DNA of 64,000 bases. Origin: Aquila chrysaetos chrysaetos (Eukaryota; Chordata; Aves; Accipitriformes; Accipitridae). Position numbers and translations under genes: made by a program. Where the stretch lies: NCBI RefSeq assembly GCF_900496995.4, contig NC_044011.1, forward strand, positions 12,370,041-12,434,040. Direction: 5' to 3'. The notes below the pieces were generated by a model, which was given only the letters and a program-made list of their open reading frames with translations, was not told where the DNA came from and ran no database searches. Below, piece by piece: positions 12,501 through 26,169 of this stretch (position 1 is the first letter of the stretch; each line of letters opens with the position of its first letter).

Positions 12501-15500
12501 CCAAAGAGGCCCGTCTAAAATAGCTTTACACTGAGTAAATGGATGACTGGTCCAGGACCACAGAGCAGCAAAGCAGCTTAGTATAGTTGAGCTTTAGTCT
12601 CCAGCTTCCTGCCAAGGACAGAGTGTTGGCAACTCCACCGGCCTGGTCCATGCCTATCTGCCCAAGCTCTGCTCACTAAGCTGGGTCTCTGGACCTAGGC
12701 TAGTGTGTCACATCCACTTTGCATGGAGTAAGGGGCTACCAGAAGCAAAAGGCAATGGAAATTGTGCCCCTGGAGTTGTATTCATCACTCTTTAGGGAAG
12801 AACAGAGAAGCAGGTTGCTGATAGCTGTTCTACGCAAGGTCTGAGCGGCTGTTAAAAATGTTTCTTACATGGGAGTGGGAAAAGTGTGGTTTTGCAGATT
12901 GTATTGTTGTGGTGATTTTTTTTCCCAAATAAATGAGTCACTAGACACTTGGCAAGTACCTGTCTGCAAATCACTGGGAAGGAGAAGCAGACTCTGTAGC
13001 GAATATCAAGGCCTATTTTTATCTGTGTAAGATTTCCAACATGGATATTAGCAAAAAGGAGACATAAGGAATGTCATGCAGCCAAGTGCGTGGTGCTACC
13101 ACAGGCCCCATATTTGGACCTGGGCCCACATTTTGGCGAACCCTCCAAGCTCCCAAACAGAGATGGTAGATGAGAGCAGGAGTGACTGGTTGCCATTTCC
13201 AGTGCTACAGGTAAATCCTATGCAACTCAGAAAACAAGCAAACTATCTTTGCCTTTGCTAATTCAACTTCCAGTTCTCAGTAAATCACACAAAAGAGGAC
13301 TGCTTCCCACCTGAGAGAGGAGGTCACTGTTTGATACCAAGAAAGAGCATCTGTTATCTACTCAAAGGTGGGCGTAAGCAGTATATCTCTGGAGAAGTAA
13401 AATATCATTGTGAGTTGTGGGTTTCCATAACCAAAAGGCCTCTAGGTAGGTGGAGAAGCAGCTGGCACAGATACCAGTGCAGACAGATAAGAGTTTAGGA
13501 GTGGTATGTATCTATGACATTCAATCCACCCACTTATTTATTGCACACCATGCAATATGTAGGTGGCATGAGATCCATCCCCCCACCCACGCCACGGTAT
13601 GGTGTGTGGGACTCCTACCTCTTTGTGCTGCTCTGAGTCTGTATCAGGAATAGGGATCCACGAGACCTCCTTGCTGGAAAGGTGCTGTGCCTGGGGGACT
13701 GCCTCAGGGTAGATGGGTCTCTGGTCGGCTCCCTCTGACTCCTTGTTTTCCTTACACAGGGTGTCTTTGCAAGGCACCGAGAGCTTATTTTCCTTGCAGG
13801 CACCCCCTAGAGATGTGGGATTGCAGTGCCGTGGGCAGCCTCAAAAGAAGCCAATATTTTAACAAGAGCTGTTTCCCCAGCTCCCCTCCAACAGCCTGCA
13901 TGAAGGCTGAAGTGAGACCAGTCTTCCCCACTACAGCTAAGCAGACCTGTCAATCCTATGGCCCAAATCCGGGGGGTGATGAACCATTGCTTTCCTGAAT
14001 GCCCAGCAGCACGTGCGGTGTGCATGCAGCCCCTGCACACGTGCTCGGTGGGAACATCTTGCCTGCTGCTCCCTGGGCTGCTGGCGCTGGGAGGTCTGAG
14101 CAGTACAGAGGGTTTGCTGTAGCCTTCCCTGTCCTTAATGACACCGGAAAAGAGAAAGAGCAAAAGAGAGAGAACAACTTGCTTTTACCTCTCTTACAAG
14201 AAAGGCAGGCAGGACTGTGCTGCCGAGCCAGCACTGTATCCCTAAAGACTTCAGCTAGAACCTCCCTTCTGACAAAGCCCCGTCAGCTCCCGGCCTGAAG
14301 AGTTGGTTGGCCCTTTGTTCTTTAGCTACTCTTGTTAGTTAACACGAAAATAGACAGACACAATTATCAAAGCAAAATGCTTAAATACCACCATTGGGAG
14401 TGATGGCTCTTGTGGAAGCTAAATGTAAACAATGTTTTCAGAAACTTACGGTATAGGCATTTTTTGATGTGCCTTTTAAACTTAAAAATGCACTGACAAA
14501 TAGATGTCTTTTCCTTTGATGATGGAGGCAAGAACTGATGTGTTTTCCTGGGATGTGTTATATACGTGTTGCTTGAACACTTAGGCAAAACAATTCAATT
14601 GTATTTTAATTTGGCAGGTAATTTTGGTTGTTTTGGGTTTTTTTTTGTTTGTTTGGGGTTTGTTTCCCCCCACCGCCTGCGCTTAAAAATAATGCCTGGA
14701 ATACCTAGCAACATTATTAACTGTGGCAGGATTTTCATGTGCATCTCTGTTCAATGCTAATTTAGAAACTGAAGCCTTTAAGTGCTGAGATCCTCAATGT
14801 GTATGAATCAGCGTTAAATCCTGAATTATGCCATTTTCTGTGAGAAGCCGGCGTAGTACCTGTGCTATTAACTTTTGAGTTTCCTAAAGATTCATTTCCC
14901 ACCCCAAGCTCCATCTTGCAGTTGTGAGGAACTTTGGCTTATCTCTGGTTTTGTTGCTGCTGCTGCTCATTATTTTAATCATTTTTTGCAGTGCCTTTGC
15001 ACCAGCCTAGGGACAATTGCAGTGTGGAAGCACCTGTTGGGCTGTAATTCCCCAGCAGTGCTGAAAGATTTTCCTTCTGAGTTCTATTTCCCTTTTTGAG
15101 AGGTGGTTATGCTGCCTGTCCTCCCCTCCATTCTGCTCTTTGCCTGTGGGCAATATGGTTGTTCACTTTAAAAAAACACAGAATAAGAAAGTTTTGCCCT
15201 CCTGTTGTCCCTGGCAGCAGGATTTGCACAGACCCATGGACCTGGTGCTCATACATGGCAGTCTGGCAGGAGTCACGCTGTTGGGGATGAACTCAGTGCA
15301 TCACAGTCTGGCCCTAAGCTCTGTCCCCAGTTCATCTGTTGATTCATTTAGTGACTTTGGGACATTCATCCACACAGGGGTATTTCAAAGCCGCATAAGG
15401 GGAGCCGGGTGCCGGTTTACAATTAACACAAGTAAAAACTGGGCATGAAAATCCTTTAGACACCTTTGAAAACTCAGCCTGTCTTTCCCTCCGTTTCTGG

Positions 15501-15946
15501 TCTGGACACGAGAGAGGGCTGTATAAAGCCGTGACGGTTTCTATAGCCCTTTTATTCTCTTTTCCAGCTCCATCTCAATGCTGTTTCACTCTTGCTTATT
15601 CTTGTCCAGTCTCTTTCTGCAGCATATATGGCATAGCTGTGGAAGTGGCACCATCCGGATCCCTCAGGATCATGAGGTAATTCATCTCTTTCTAAAGGAA
15701 GATTTTGGAAGTCTACGAAATCTTGTAGAATAAAAAGACCACACAAAGAGGAGGCACAACAGACACCTCAGCTGGGGCTAGCTCAGGTGCCGCACCCATA
15801 TAAATCATCAAATAAGGCCACAATCCACAGAACAGTTAACCCCCAGGAGGACAGAAATGCCAGCAGGACTAAGGAGAGCTAATTTTACCAGCAAGACCCA
15901 GGCTTTGAGTTCCGGCTCCAGCATAACGCTGTGTTGTCAGCTGCAA

Positions 15947-16134
15947 TACCACCACCTGCAAAACACTCAGAGCCTTTTTCTTCCTCTTGCTGGTTTTTTG
16001 AGACAGGTATCATCATCTTCAGTGAGTACTGTGCACAGAACTTTCTCCACGTCTTGTTACCACCACTTGCAAAATATTCAATGCCTTTTTCTTCTTATTG
16101 CTGTTTTTCAAGATAGATATCATCATCTTCAATG
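15947..16134. repeat. Diverged tandem duplication, period 111 bp
   Basis: A unit of about 78 bp at 15947-16024 recurs as 77 bp at 16058-16134, with 33 bp between them. Both copies run from TACCACCAC(C/T)TGCAAAA through GCCTTTTTCTTC to ATCATCATCTTCA(G/A)TG. Substitutions are scattered and there is a one-base length difference, so the duplication is not recent. Both copies lie in one 138-codon open frame (15857-16273), which resembles no protein I know. Flanking similarity fades quickly. Confidence 0.8.
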
Positions 16135-18617
16135 CGAAGCACACCCTTTCAATGAGAGACTGGGCACTGTGCAGCCCAGGAGCAAGATCAGGACCCAGGG
16201 AGCGAGTGAGCTTCCTTGCAGAGCACACTGTTTTGAGACATTTGTGTTGTATGTGTTTTCCTTCTGCATTTAGAGCTCTCTGAGCTCTGCTGGCTGCCAG
16301 GAGCCTCAGCACTTCTCTTCACAGCAGCATGAGCAACACGCAGCTGGCAGAAAATGCTGCAGCAAGCAATATTTACCTTTTCACCTCAATTCCCCAGCTC
16401 AATTGCTAGGACTTTCCTTTACCCATGTGTCTCATCTTCTTGTCACAAATAACTTTTCACCCGTGACACAGAGAAGCAAGGCTGAATGAAGAAACGGGGA
16501 AGAAAGACACTTTTCTGTGCAAAGGCTTCTTGGTGTTAAGATGGGTGCCCCTGAGAACACTGTTTTACAGAGGCCAGGTGCATCCCTCAGGAGGGTCCCC
16601 CATGTGCACAGGACATAAGGCCCCCGCACGGGCACGCAGCCCAGGGGTGTCAGACGGGGCGGACGGAGCCCTCTCAGGCTCTCTGAGACCACAGGTGATT
16701 TCACAGGTGCTGTTCACCAACACAGCCAAGATGCAGGTGGAACCAGTTTGGGGGAGAGAGCTTTGAAAAAGGCAAGAATGGGCAATTCCCCCTCACTGTC
16801 CTCCTCTGAGGGACTCAAGTCAGGGTGTCTCTGTGAGCGTAGGACTTGTTGCTGTGCTGGGGACAGCCTGCAGCTCACCCAGCCTCAGTCTGTCTTCCCC
16901 TCTGGGTGCTTCTGATCTCCAGCCCTGGCTCTTCCCAGTGGTTTCTCTCCTTCACTGGGGGAAGATGCCCGCAGGGGTTTGCGGGACTCTGGTTGTTTTG
17001 TGTGCTTGCTCCAGGTGTCTCTGCTGATGCATCTTCATCTGGCCTCTAAGCAAAATGCAAACTGAAATTGGAACCAATGCCAGGCCCTGAGGGCACAGGG
17101 GCCAGCGGCTGTTCTGCTGGCACTGTCCCGGTTGGGAAGGAAGAACAACGGTGCCAATACCCAACAGTGTGGGTGTTGTACATACAGAGCACAGTGATAG
17201 AAACAAAGGGAGAGAGAATGCACGAATGGCCCCTGTGAGTTGTTTCACTCTGACATCTCTGAAATCCTGGCTACATCATGAAAATCCAGAGTTCTGGCTG
17301 GGCTGGATGGCAGAAGTGGTGCACTTTGTCCATCAGACCCTTATCTCTTGTCCCTGATGGGCCAAGCTCCGACATCCTTGTCAGCTGAGGATTTTCTTTG
17401 AGTTTCTACCCACTGCCGCAGTGCATCACGTTGGAAAGGACAACAGAAGCAAAACACAGAAGAAAAGAAGCCCCATCAGGTAAGAAGTGCATCTCTCAGC
17501 AAGAAAAGTTAATTCTTAAAAGAGATGTATCAGCTACTGAACTTAATGGCTGAGATGTTACGAGTTATTTCAGGATTCTCCTCTTAATGCTTTAGGCTCA
17601 GCCTAGCCAAAGGGTGAGAGTAATGCTTAGCAGGGTATCAAGACATGAGAAGCCTTATAGCGTGCCAATCCTGTGCCAAGGATTTCCTCCACCTTCTGCT
17701 CTTTTGAGGAAATCTGAACTCTCTTTTTAAATTTCTAAGTGGTGCCCAAACACCCAAATTTCACAAGGGTGGTTAATGTGAAGTGACTAGGACCGAGGAA
17801 TCAGGGCCAGTTTCTAATATAAAAGTTATAGGATATAGTGGCAAAAAGTCTTTTTCTTCTTTAACCCAGATTTGAAAGTATCGCTGCATCTGTAGAATAC
17901 TTCAAAGGAAACTTGTATCACTCCCTACCAGGAAAGGTCCACTCAAGTACCAAAATATTTATTTTATTATTTCGTTTACCATATTGCAAAAAATAAGCCT
18001 CTTGCAGACTGCCAGGTATATATAGAAATTGTGTCACCGCTCTCAGATCAGCTGTTGGGCACATGTTAGGTACTGCTTGACCTAAAGAAGAAAAGGGAGA
18101 GGATTCTCCAATAATGAGCATTTTTCCTAAGGCCCTTAGTCATGTTTCCTTCTCTACTAAAGCAACTACATTGAAAGATGCAGTATGCAGGCTTTCAGTG
18201 TTGCCTAAGGCTGAACACCTAATGTAGTGAGCTAATGCCTGATGCTAATCATCCAGTCAGGCCAGTTTTGTTAACTTTTCCAAAAGGTAGCTCTCTTACA
18301 GGCAACTCATAACTGTGACGAGGGGCTAATATGCATTTAAACAGGTTCAGACAAAGAAAAATAGTCTTTATCAGAAGACTGGGTCTGATCTGTTTCCTTT
18401 ATTTTGAGAAGGAAGCCCTGCGTAAACCATAGAGCAGTTACACTTTCTACTGCATCTTTTCCTAGAAATATGTTGCTCAATGTCTGTCAACAAAAGACCA
18501 AAACATGTTTGCCCTAAAGAAAGAAATAGTGTAAAGCTGGTTCCTTGGGGGAAAAGAGAGATTTTGCACTTGGCAGGAAGCCTGATATTTATAAGACAGT
18601 ATCCAGTCGTTAATGAT

Positions 18618-18770
18618 TGTCATGGATCGACCTCAACTCAAGCTATCCAGGAAAAGTAGTTACCGGTCTTAATCCAAGAACTAAGAGGCATGAGTCCACC
18701 TTTGTATTGTCAATAAGCAGCACTTTTATTGGAAAATATAAGAGGGATTAAGAAACTTACCTTCTTGTGC
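18618..18770 (-). mobile_element. Probable retroviral LTR, R-U5 end (minus orientation)
   Basis: Read on the minus strand, the segment has CCAATAAAAGTGCTGC (poly(A) signal, + strand 18725-18730), then a U5-like stretch of about 105 bases ending exactly in CA (ATCCATGACA). That is the layout of an LTR 3' end. The + strand edge begins TGTCATGG at 18618, preceded by TGAT. The U3 end was not found and no matching target duplication was located within 600 bases, so the copy is decayed or truncated, or the call is wrong. No internal retroviral coding sequence is seen nearby. Confidence 0.45.
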
Positions 18771-19092
18771 TTACTGAAACAGTGAAGTTACTCAAGACAG
18801 ATTTAAGCCTCATGAATATCTGCATTCTCTCTCACAAGTACCTCCAAGATTTTTTAAACTGATGACATGCCACCTTACAAAATACTGTGTTCACACTTAA
18901 ACAGCTTAGTCCCAAGTCCTTTCTGCCTCTGATATTTATGTCATTATTCAGCCTGGTACAAGACCCTTGGGCTTTTCAAAGGCTGGCTTCTGGAAGGCTG
19001 TGAGTGCTCCTCTCCTAGAGCTTTACAGAGCATAAAATAGTCGTGGATTCAGTCTGTCTGTAATGTAGCGCGTTTGTGTGGGATGTAGCACT

Positions 19093-19130
19093 GTCCTCCC
19101 CATTTGGCAGGTGAGGAGGCTGACACATCG
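19093..19130 (-). repeat. MIR-like fragment
   Basis: The + strand reads TCCTCCCCATTTGGCAGGTG then AGGAGGCTGACACA, the reverse complement of the most conserved MIR block (CCTCATCTGTAAAATGGGG). Only about 40 bases are recognisable, so the identification is tentative. Confidence 0.45.
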
Positions 19131-22118
19131 TATACTAACACCAACATTTGCAAATATTTTCCTAAAGCTAAGTACTAAGTTCTTATTTTGACATTTAAAG
19201 AAAAAAAAATAGCCTGTTTCAGTTCTCATCTTCTGAAATTAATGGCAGCTACAGACATTAAGCATATATATAAAATTTGGGTTGTTGATCTAACTTCTAA
19301 TGGATTTAGGTGCTTTTCTGAAGAAATGTTTCAAACTATTGCTCCAAGGGAAGAATCCTGTAGCACGAGTGGGTATCTGTGGCACTGAGGAGAAAGAGAA
19401 ATGATTCTCCTCTTTCTACCTTATGATTATTTATCGATACTCATCTTGAACATTAATAGGTACACTAATGTCGCTTGGTACCATCTAGCCCCAAATCTAG
19501 CATCCTGAAATAGGACATGCCCAAAGTAAGACTGCTTATTCATCTGTAGTTCTGATTTCTTGTTAGACATTCCTTAGGGCAAACCCTTTAATTAAGTCAC
19601 CACATAACCATCTGCCTTTTGCAGGAGCTCTCCGTCTCTTTCAATGCAGGGGATGGACTGTGCTCAGACAGTGAGTAGCTTCCCAATATTTTGTTGTTCT
19701 TCCCCGATAGGAAGGTGAGCAAGCTTTCTTTACTAAGCATCATTCAAATTAATCAAATTAATTTTATTTTATAACTCTCCTATGAGACATGAGGACACTC
19801 TTAGTTCCACAGAGCTGTATATCAAACTCAGAGAGAGAAGGGCCAAACCATTAGCTCTGGGTCCTCTGTTCGACAAAGCTACCGCAGTTTACACAACATT
19901 ATAATATTATATAGAAGTCATACATAAAATCACAGCTTCGGTACCACATGTGATTGTCCAAAGCTGGAAATCATGCCTAATATTTTAAGCTGATGAAAGA
20001 CAGTCTTCTGCCTTCTCTCAATTCCCTTCTTCATTTACTACATGATTTTCATTTACCACATGAACCCGATTCATTCCTAAAACAAGTTCATCCTGTTATT
20101 AAATAGAAAAGTAGCCCATGGGAAAACGGTGTTTGCTTCCATCTTTAAAAGCTGTCTTCACATGTCTATACAAAGGGAACAAAACAAGGTTATGCTTTTT
20201 AAGAGTTTAAGTTTGCAGACGGTGCATGTTAATAGTGTTCCCGCGGGCAGAATTTAGCATCTTTTTCAAGCTGAAACACAGACTGGGGTTTGTGCCCAGC
20301 AGCAGAGCAGTGACAGCCTCGTGGTGGCTGCTCGTGGCTTGGGCTGTGTTGAGTCATTGCATAGGCCTTGCAGTAACTGAGTGGCAGCAAGGGGTTCTCA
20401 CCCCCTCAATAGTCCAGTGCTACAGGGTGGTGGGACGCTCTGTTGGTGAGTTTGCAGCGTATGTTGGGGCCACTGGCTCACTCTGGAAGGAGTGATCTGT
20501 GTCAGATGTGTCAGCTTCCCCACTGACCTCCTACAACTTCCCTGCTCGGGGGAGAGGGTCCCGGTCTCCATGCCCAGTACCTCGTATCCCGTTGGCAGAC
20601 ACATTGCAGGCCTGATCCCCATAGTAAAGTCAGACTAAATTTCAGTGCTTGTTAAAGAAACTGTTGGATTTTTTTTTAACTGACAAAAGGAAATCTTTTA
20701 TTTTACCTTTTAAAATTTGAGGTTGGTTAACTGTTGGAAAATCACAGCCCAAACAACAAAATCTCAAGCAGCTGCAAGCAGTCTTACAGCAGGAGATGCT
20801 GTAAAGCTTTAAGGCACTGCCAGAGTTGCAGCCCTCAGCTACACATGTTGGGGTAGACTGTCAGCCAAATTCAGAAGTACAGGAAAGCACCTTTGCTGTT
20901 GTTATTCCTGTACAGTAGGGTATTTCTTGCAGTTCTAAACCACTGTCAAGCAGTCTGTATGGTTGAAAATCTAGATGCATCCATTATCCCCTGACATTTA
21001 TTGTGACTGTGTGCTATTTAAATGAAAGAAAACTTATTCATCTGGGAATCACTTGACAATATAAATGGTGTTATTTTGGGCTTTTGTTGCCACTACAATT
21101 AATCAAATGAGAGGCAATCACATTTTTTTGCTTATGCTATAGTTCATCTAAGAAATCTGGCAACTTCCTTTGCTAGGCAGTGCCAATTTTGATATTCTGT
21201 CCCATTAGAAGGCCAGTTTTCATCAGTTTAGCAAAGAGGACTCTGCAGTAGCTTTTTATAGTGTCACGTGCTTAGACATAATATGCAAGACACAAAACAA
21301 AGGATGTAAAATATGCAGCCAAGACTGAGAAAGCTCCTTCTTTCCCATAGCTCCTCACATATACACAAACTGACAGCCGCGCACGTCCAGCCCTGCTCCA
21401 CGTGATGCCATGTCCGTTCTCTTTGGTTTAACTCTGTGTGCGTGCGGTGGGGCCCTGGTGTTTCATGAGCCGTTTTCTGGGGAAGGGAGCATAAGCTGCT
21501 GTGGGTGGTGGGGGGCCAGAAGGCACAGAGGGGTTGTCAGATCTCTGGCGTCTCTGTTTGTGTGAAGTAAAGGACAGATTTATGAGGACACCAAAAAGCT
21601 GTAATATTTTAACTCATAATTCACATTATTTGTGAGGATGCGCTACTTACCTAATGCAGGTAGATGTAACATGATATAATGGTTCCTAATGAATCATTTA
21701 CAAATGACAAATAACTGGTATTGCCAACTTGTTCTTTCCTCAAATCCAAAATAAAATTCAGTGAACTTCTCCATGGCAAGCAAAATGCCTTCCCATCTGC
21801 AATCTGAAAAGAAAGAAAATTTGAATATTCTTATGGTTCAAAAATGGGATAAAAGTTATCCAGTGTTTGTTAAGACAGTCAAGCATCTCACTGAAGAAAA
21901 AAGGGAGAAGAAAAGAAAATGCTGTAAAATCTGGTTATCTTAGGCCATTTTTTTATAGCTTTAGCAACTTATCTAAATTAAGGGACAAAAAGGTCAGGAT
22001 TTTAAAATATTTTAATTAAACCTTTCATCAGCTTAGAAATAGTCCAACTCTCCCCTCTTTTACACATCTGAACTTAAAAAATATGTATATATCAACCAAT
22101 AGGAAAGAATTAAATAGC

Positions 22119-22137
22119 AAAAAAAAAAAAAAAAAAA
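22119..22137. repeat. Poly-A tract (19 nt)
   Basis: A run of 19 A in AT-rich intergenic DNA. No SINE or retrocopy was recognised upstream that would explain it as an insertion tail. Confidence 0.9.
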
Positions 22138-22712
22138 GCAAAGGCATTTTATGTAATTAGCAAGAGCACAGAGAGTGGTACTGGGGGTAAACAGGAAGAA
22201 ACAGAATGTGTGCTTGTATCTCCTGCTTTGATGCTGCTCCTTTCTTTTCTCCTCCCTGAAATACAAACTTTTATCCTATAGACAGGGCACCTGGCACTTT
22301 TTTTGGATTTCATTAATCCAGAACTCATTATTCCTGCACAAATAAGTGAGCTTTCTGTTGTTGGAAGATAGTAAACAGTCTCTTGCATGAATCCATTTTG
22401 ACCAGTGCATTAATCACCATTGGGTCTACAGGGTCAGTGGGGGATACAGGTAAATCACTCACATTCAGTAGCCTTCGTAAAAAGGTCATTTATCAGATGC
22501 TGTGGTCTCATAACATCACTAAGCAGCTAGTCTTTTATTATCCCCCAGAGATACACAGAGACCCCAGTCATCCATAAGGAGTCCTTGAGCATGTCTTCTC
22601 CATAGGATGCCAATGCACACATGCAATTGAACGCCAGACCTCTTTTCATCTGGGGTTTTTCACAAAGTTTGGTGATTTATAATGCAAAGCTGACAAAGCT
22701 GGCCGTATCCTT

Positions 22713-22738
22713 TAAAAAAAAGAAGAAGAAGAAGAAAA
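22713..22738. repeat. A-run and (GAA)n simple repeat
   Basis: Eight A are followed by five AGA/GAA units, giving an imperfect trinucleotide microsatellite. Confidence 0.85.
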
Positions 22739-22891
22739 GATAGTCTTAGGTGAAAAAAAAGAAGTACTTTCACAGTTCAAAAAAGAACAACTTCAAAAAG
22801 ATTTCAGAAAGTAATATCTTGGCTGCACTCCAAAGCACTTTAGAGTTGACTGCCAAAGGATTAAGTCTTCAATAAGATAAAACTATCTGTG

Positions 22892-22916
22892 TACACACAC
22901 GCACACACACAAACAC
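22892..22916. repeat. (CA)n microsatellite
   Basis: This is a dinucleotide repeat of about 12 units with one CG and one AA interruption. It may be polymorphic between individuals. Confidence 0.85.
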
Positions 22917-23772
22917 ATTCAATATATTTCTAAAAACCTATTCAAATAATATTAAATGATTCAAACTGGCACAACCATGGAGACTACAGACAAGACGGCA
23001 ATCCCTCAGTAACTGTTGCTTTGCCCTTGTGTCTGAGATCCACAGAAACTTTTCCAGAGTGACTGTACAAATCCAAGCACATCTTCTGCCTTACTGCCAC
23101 AGCAGACATCTCTTCCAGCTGCTTTCTGGAATTAGGACACCATGTACCCTTCAACACCTTATCTCCCACACTCACAGGGGGACAGCAAACACAGGTAAGA
23201 CTATTTTTCAGCTATTAGTTTTTAATAATTCTGGAAACTTGCTCTGAGTTTATTTATTAATTAATATTTATTTGCTAAGTTTGTTCTGAAGTCAACTGTT
23301 GCTTTTACCACTACCCAGTTTCCAGTGTCTTTTTTTTTTTCCCAAAAAAGGGAATGAATACCATAAATACCTGGCAAAGGGATACTGTCTAAAGGCACGG
23401 ATGGCTCTTCTCTTGGTAAACATGAAGCTAAATAGCAAGTATAACTGTAATTGTGGTAACTAATCAAAATCAGTCTTTGGCTGGAACATGCAACTGCCCA
23501 GCATCTTGGCAAGGGGTCAGGTGGTCATGCCCATTAACTTCACACCACCTTATTATGTATTAAATGGCTGTCTTCTACACCCGGGAGAGAGAATATAGAT
23601 TTAGTGAAGGAGGGAAGGACCTGGAACTGATGAGGCAATATCTTTTCCTCCTGATTAAATATTTCATTAAAAGCTCTGTGCCATTCAGTCACTCATAAGT
23701 TGTGGCGAGGCAGGGAGGAAGTCTGCGCTATCTAGCTAAATATCTTGCACAGAATGCCCAAGAAAAAATAAA

Positions 23773-23840
23773 GAGTTTAATTTCAGCACATGATATTTAA
23801 GATTAAGAGTTGAATTTCAGCATGTGCTATTTAAGATTAA
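23773..23840. repeat. 34-bp tandem duplication
   Basis: Two head-to-tail 34-bp copies (23773-23806 and 23807-23840) run from GAGTT(T/G)AATTTCAGCA to ATTTAAGATTAA. They differ at only a few positions in the middle and have no length difference. It is a simple local duplication in AT-rich sequence. Confidence 0.9.
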
Positions 23841-25641
23841 TATAAGAATAATTCTTCCTGCAGTTGAACGTTATTAGTAGCCAACAATATTCTGAATATT
23901 CAGTGACTATTCAACAAACATTCAGTTCAGCATTCTGAATGGAGCCTCGAGGTTTAAGCTCTCCTCTGCTGTTAAGCACAGTCACTTATGTGAGGGAGGT
24001 TGCTGTTAAAACTAGCCCAGCTACATCATTTCGTTGGCAGGCACGTTTTGTCAGAACACAATGGACACTTCAACAGCTGCATGTGGAATGACAGCTGAAG
24101 GAAAGAGATGATTTTCTAGGGGTTTTAAACTGCTTTTTTTCCCCAGTACTCAAAATTATTCTAAATACTTAAGTGGTGTAGTTCTTCTATGCAAAGCATC
24201 ATAGGAAGGTTATTGGAGGAATTCTGTCAGGGTTGGACAAGTGACCGAAGACAAAAACTAAAATACGAGCTTAGCACGGCTCACAGGGTTTCTTTTGGTG
24301 AAGGTTGGATCAAGGTTCTGTGATCAAAATAGATACAAACAGAAAATGGGGCTTCCTGTTTTGATGATTTTGTAACCTTGAGTGGTGAAAGAACGCATTC
24401 AAGGGAAGCTTAAGAGCAGTCTGTGAAATGGTGACACTTGGCAATACCATGGTGATGCCTGACCACTTTGTTATATCACAGGACACATCGTAACTTAAAA
24501 AATTAAATGAAAGGAGGAGTAAGCCAGAGAATGCTCCGTGCCTCCAGGCCAAGTAGACCACTGGCTGCTCCATTAAAATCTGTAATTGTAAAACTTCATA
24601 CATTTCTCCAGAATTTGAATGTGCATAGGGGAGTAGCTCTCAGTAGAGCTCCTCAGATCTGTGCATCTTGACTAATTTGAGGAAAACGAATTTTTAGCAC
24701 AATTAAAATTGTCCACATGGAATATTCCTCAGTACTGAGGAGCTATCATCGCTTTCTATGAAGAAACTATGGGAGTGTTTCTTTTTAGAGTGGCTTAGCT
24801 ATTAATCTTCATCTGTCTCTGCCCGATGAAAGCTGTAGTTTGAATGCTTTGAGTTTACTTTATCCTCTGCAGGCAAAGCCTCATAGCTAGACCTGCATCT
24901 TCCTGCGATGCCATGATTTCCATTCTCCGCATTTTCTGTAGAGTAAAGGAGGCATCTGACATCTCTCTTTCACCATTTGCAGCAGCAGTATGCTGTTTTA
25001 CAGCAGCCCAAGTTGGAATATACATTGCTGCACTGCTGCTGCTCGGGTCAGGGAGGCTGTATGGATTTAGCAGAAGGTAAAATTCAGATAAAATCTATGA
25101 GACATAAGAAACTAAGATGTTTATGATCTTTGTGTAAACACTTGGAAATTGAGATTGATAATGACACTATTGACAGTGTATTAGCTAGAACACCCGTTGA
25201 GAGCAAGATAAATGGTCAGTCTAGACTGAACATGAGGCTATTACAAAAATGATGGATGATCTTATTGCTTTCAAATTAGCTTGGAACTGCTGGAACCCTC
25301 AAATACTGTTCATTGTATTTCCAAATTGCCACGTGAACCTGATGGTAAGGTGTTGAGGCATATATTACATGATCTGTCTACAGACTGCATAATGAGTAGA
25401 GAGAAATACATTCTACATTCTCTTTTTAGTCTAAAAATAATGAACTATCAAAATATTGATATCATTTAGATTAAATAATTCAAAAACTCATTCAGTAAAA
25501 GAAAAAAAATTCTTACCATTCTACTTTTTAATGCTAGACTCATAAAGGTGAGTGTGCTTTAATTCTGTGCTGTAATTTGGACCACAGTTCAAGCATTCAA
25601 TTTTTAATTTAGCCACTCCACTATTTTGGTGTTCAGATATT

Positions 25642-25659
25642 AAAAAAAAAAAAAAAAAA
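25642..25659. repeat. Poly-A tract (18 nt)
   Basis: A run of 18 A followed by a purine-rich stretch. No retroposed gene is recognisable on its 5' side. Confidence 0.9.
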
Positions 25660-26169
25660 GAGGAAGAAGACCAAAATCAGCTTCTGCTAGCTAAAATACA
25701 ATTAATTTCAGAGGAGGATTGAAAAAGGCACAGATCTCATTAGTTTGTTAGTAAAACACAGAATCATTTGAATCTAAGATGAACAAAATCAACTGCCAAA
25801 ACCTTTTGTCCTGATGTCAGTTCAACAGATTGCAATATTAATATGCAAATGTCACAGATCAAAGTACACAATTAACAGTGTCATTTGAACTACCATTTTT
25901 ATTAATGGTATCAGTATTCTTTGAAAGCCAGTTCCAAACATAGGCACAGAAATAGCTTAAAATATGATTTAAAGAGCACAGAGTGGTGAATAACAAACCA
26001 ATCTTCTTTTATAGAAACAAGGCCATTAGCTTTTGCACACAAACTGCTTTCATAAGCCTATTAGAGGAGCACACAGTCTGAGTTTGCCCACGCTAATGTT
26101 CTTAATCATGTTTCTTCCACCTATGTTATCCAAAAGCACAATTTCTTCTTGAGTTTGGAAGCTGAATTT

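Larger units (their letters stand above)
10471..15946. other. Intergenic region, no gene seen
   Basis: This starts the region between the GRM1 3' UTR and RAB32. Open frames are short and mutually overlapping and none resembles a known protein. It contains a MIR remnant (10957-11105), an old CR1 fragment (12455-12500), a 12-bp palindrome near 11578-11590, and T-rich tracts near 11318, 11918 and 14638. A moderately GC-rich stretch at about 13540-14300 has several overlapping chance frames. Confidence 0.6.
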
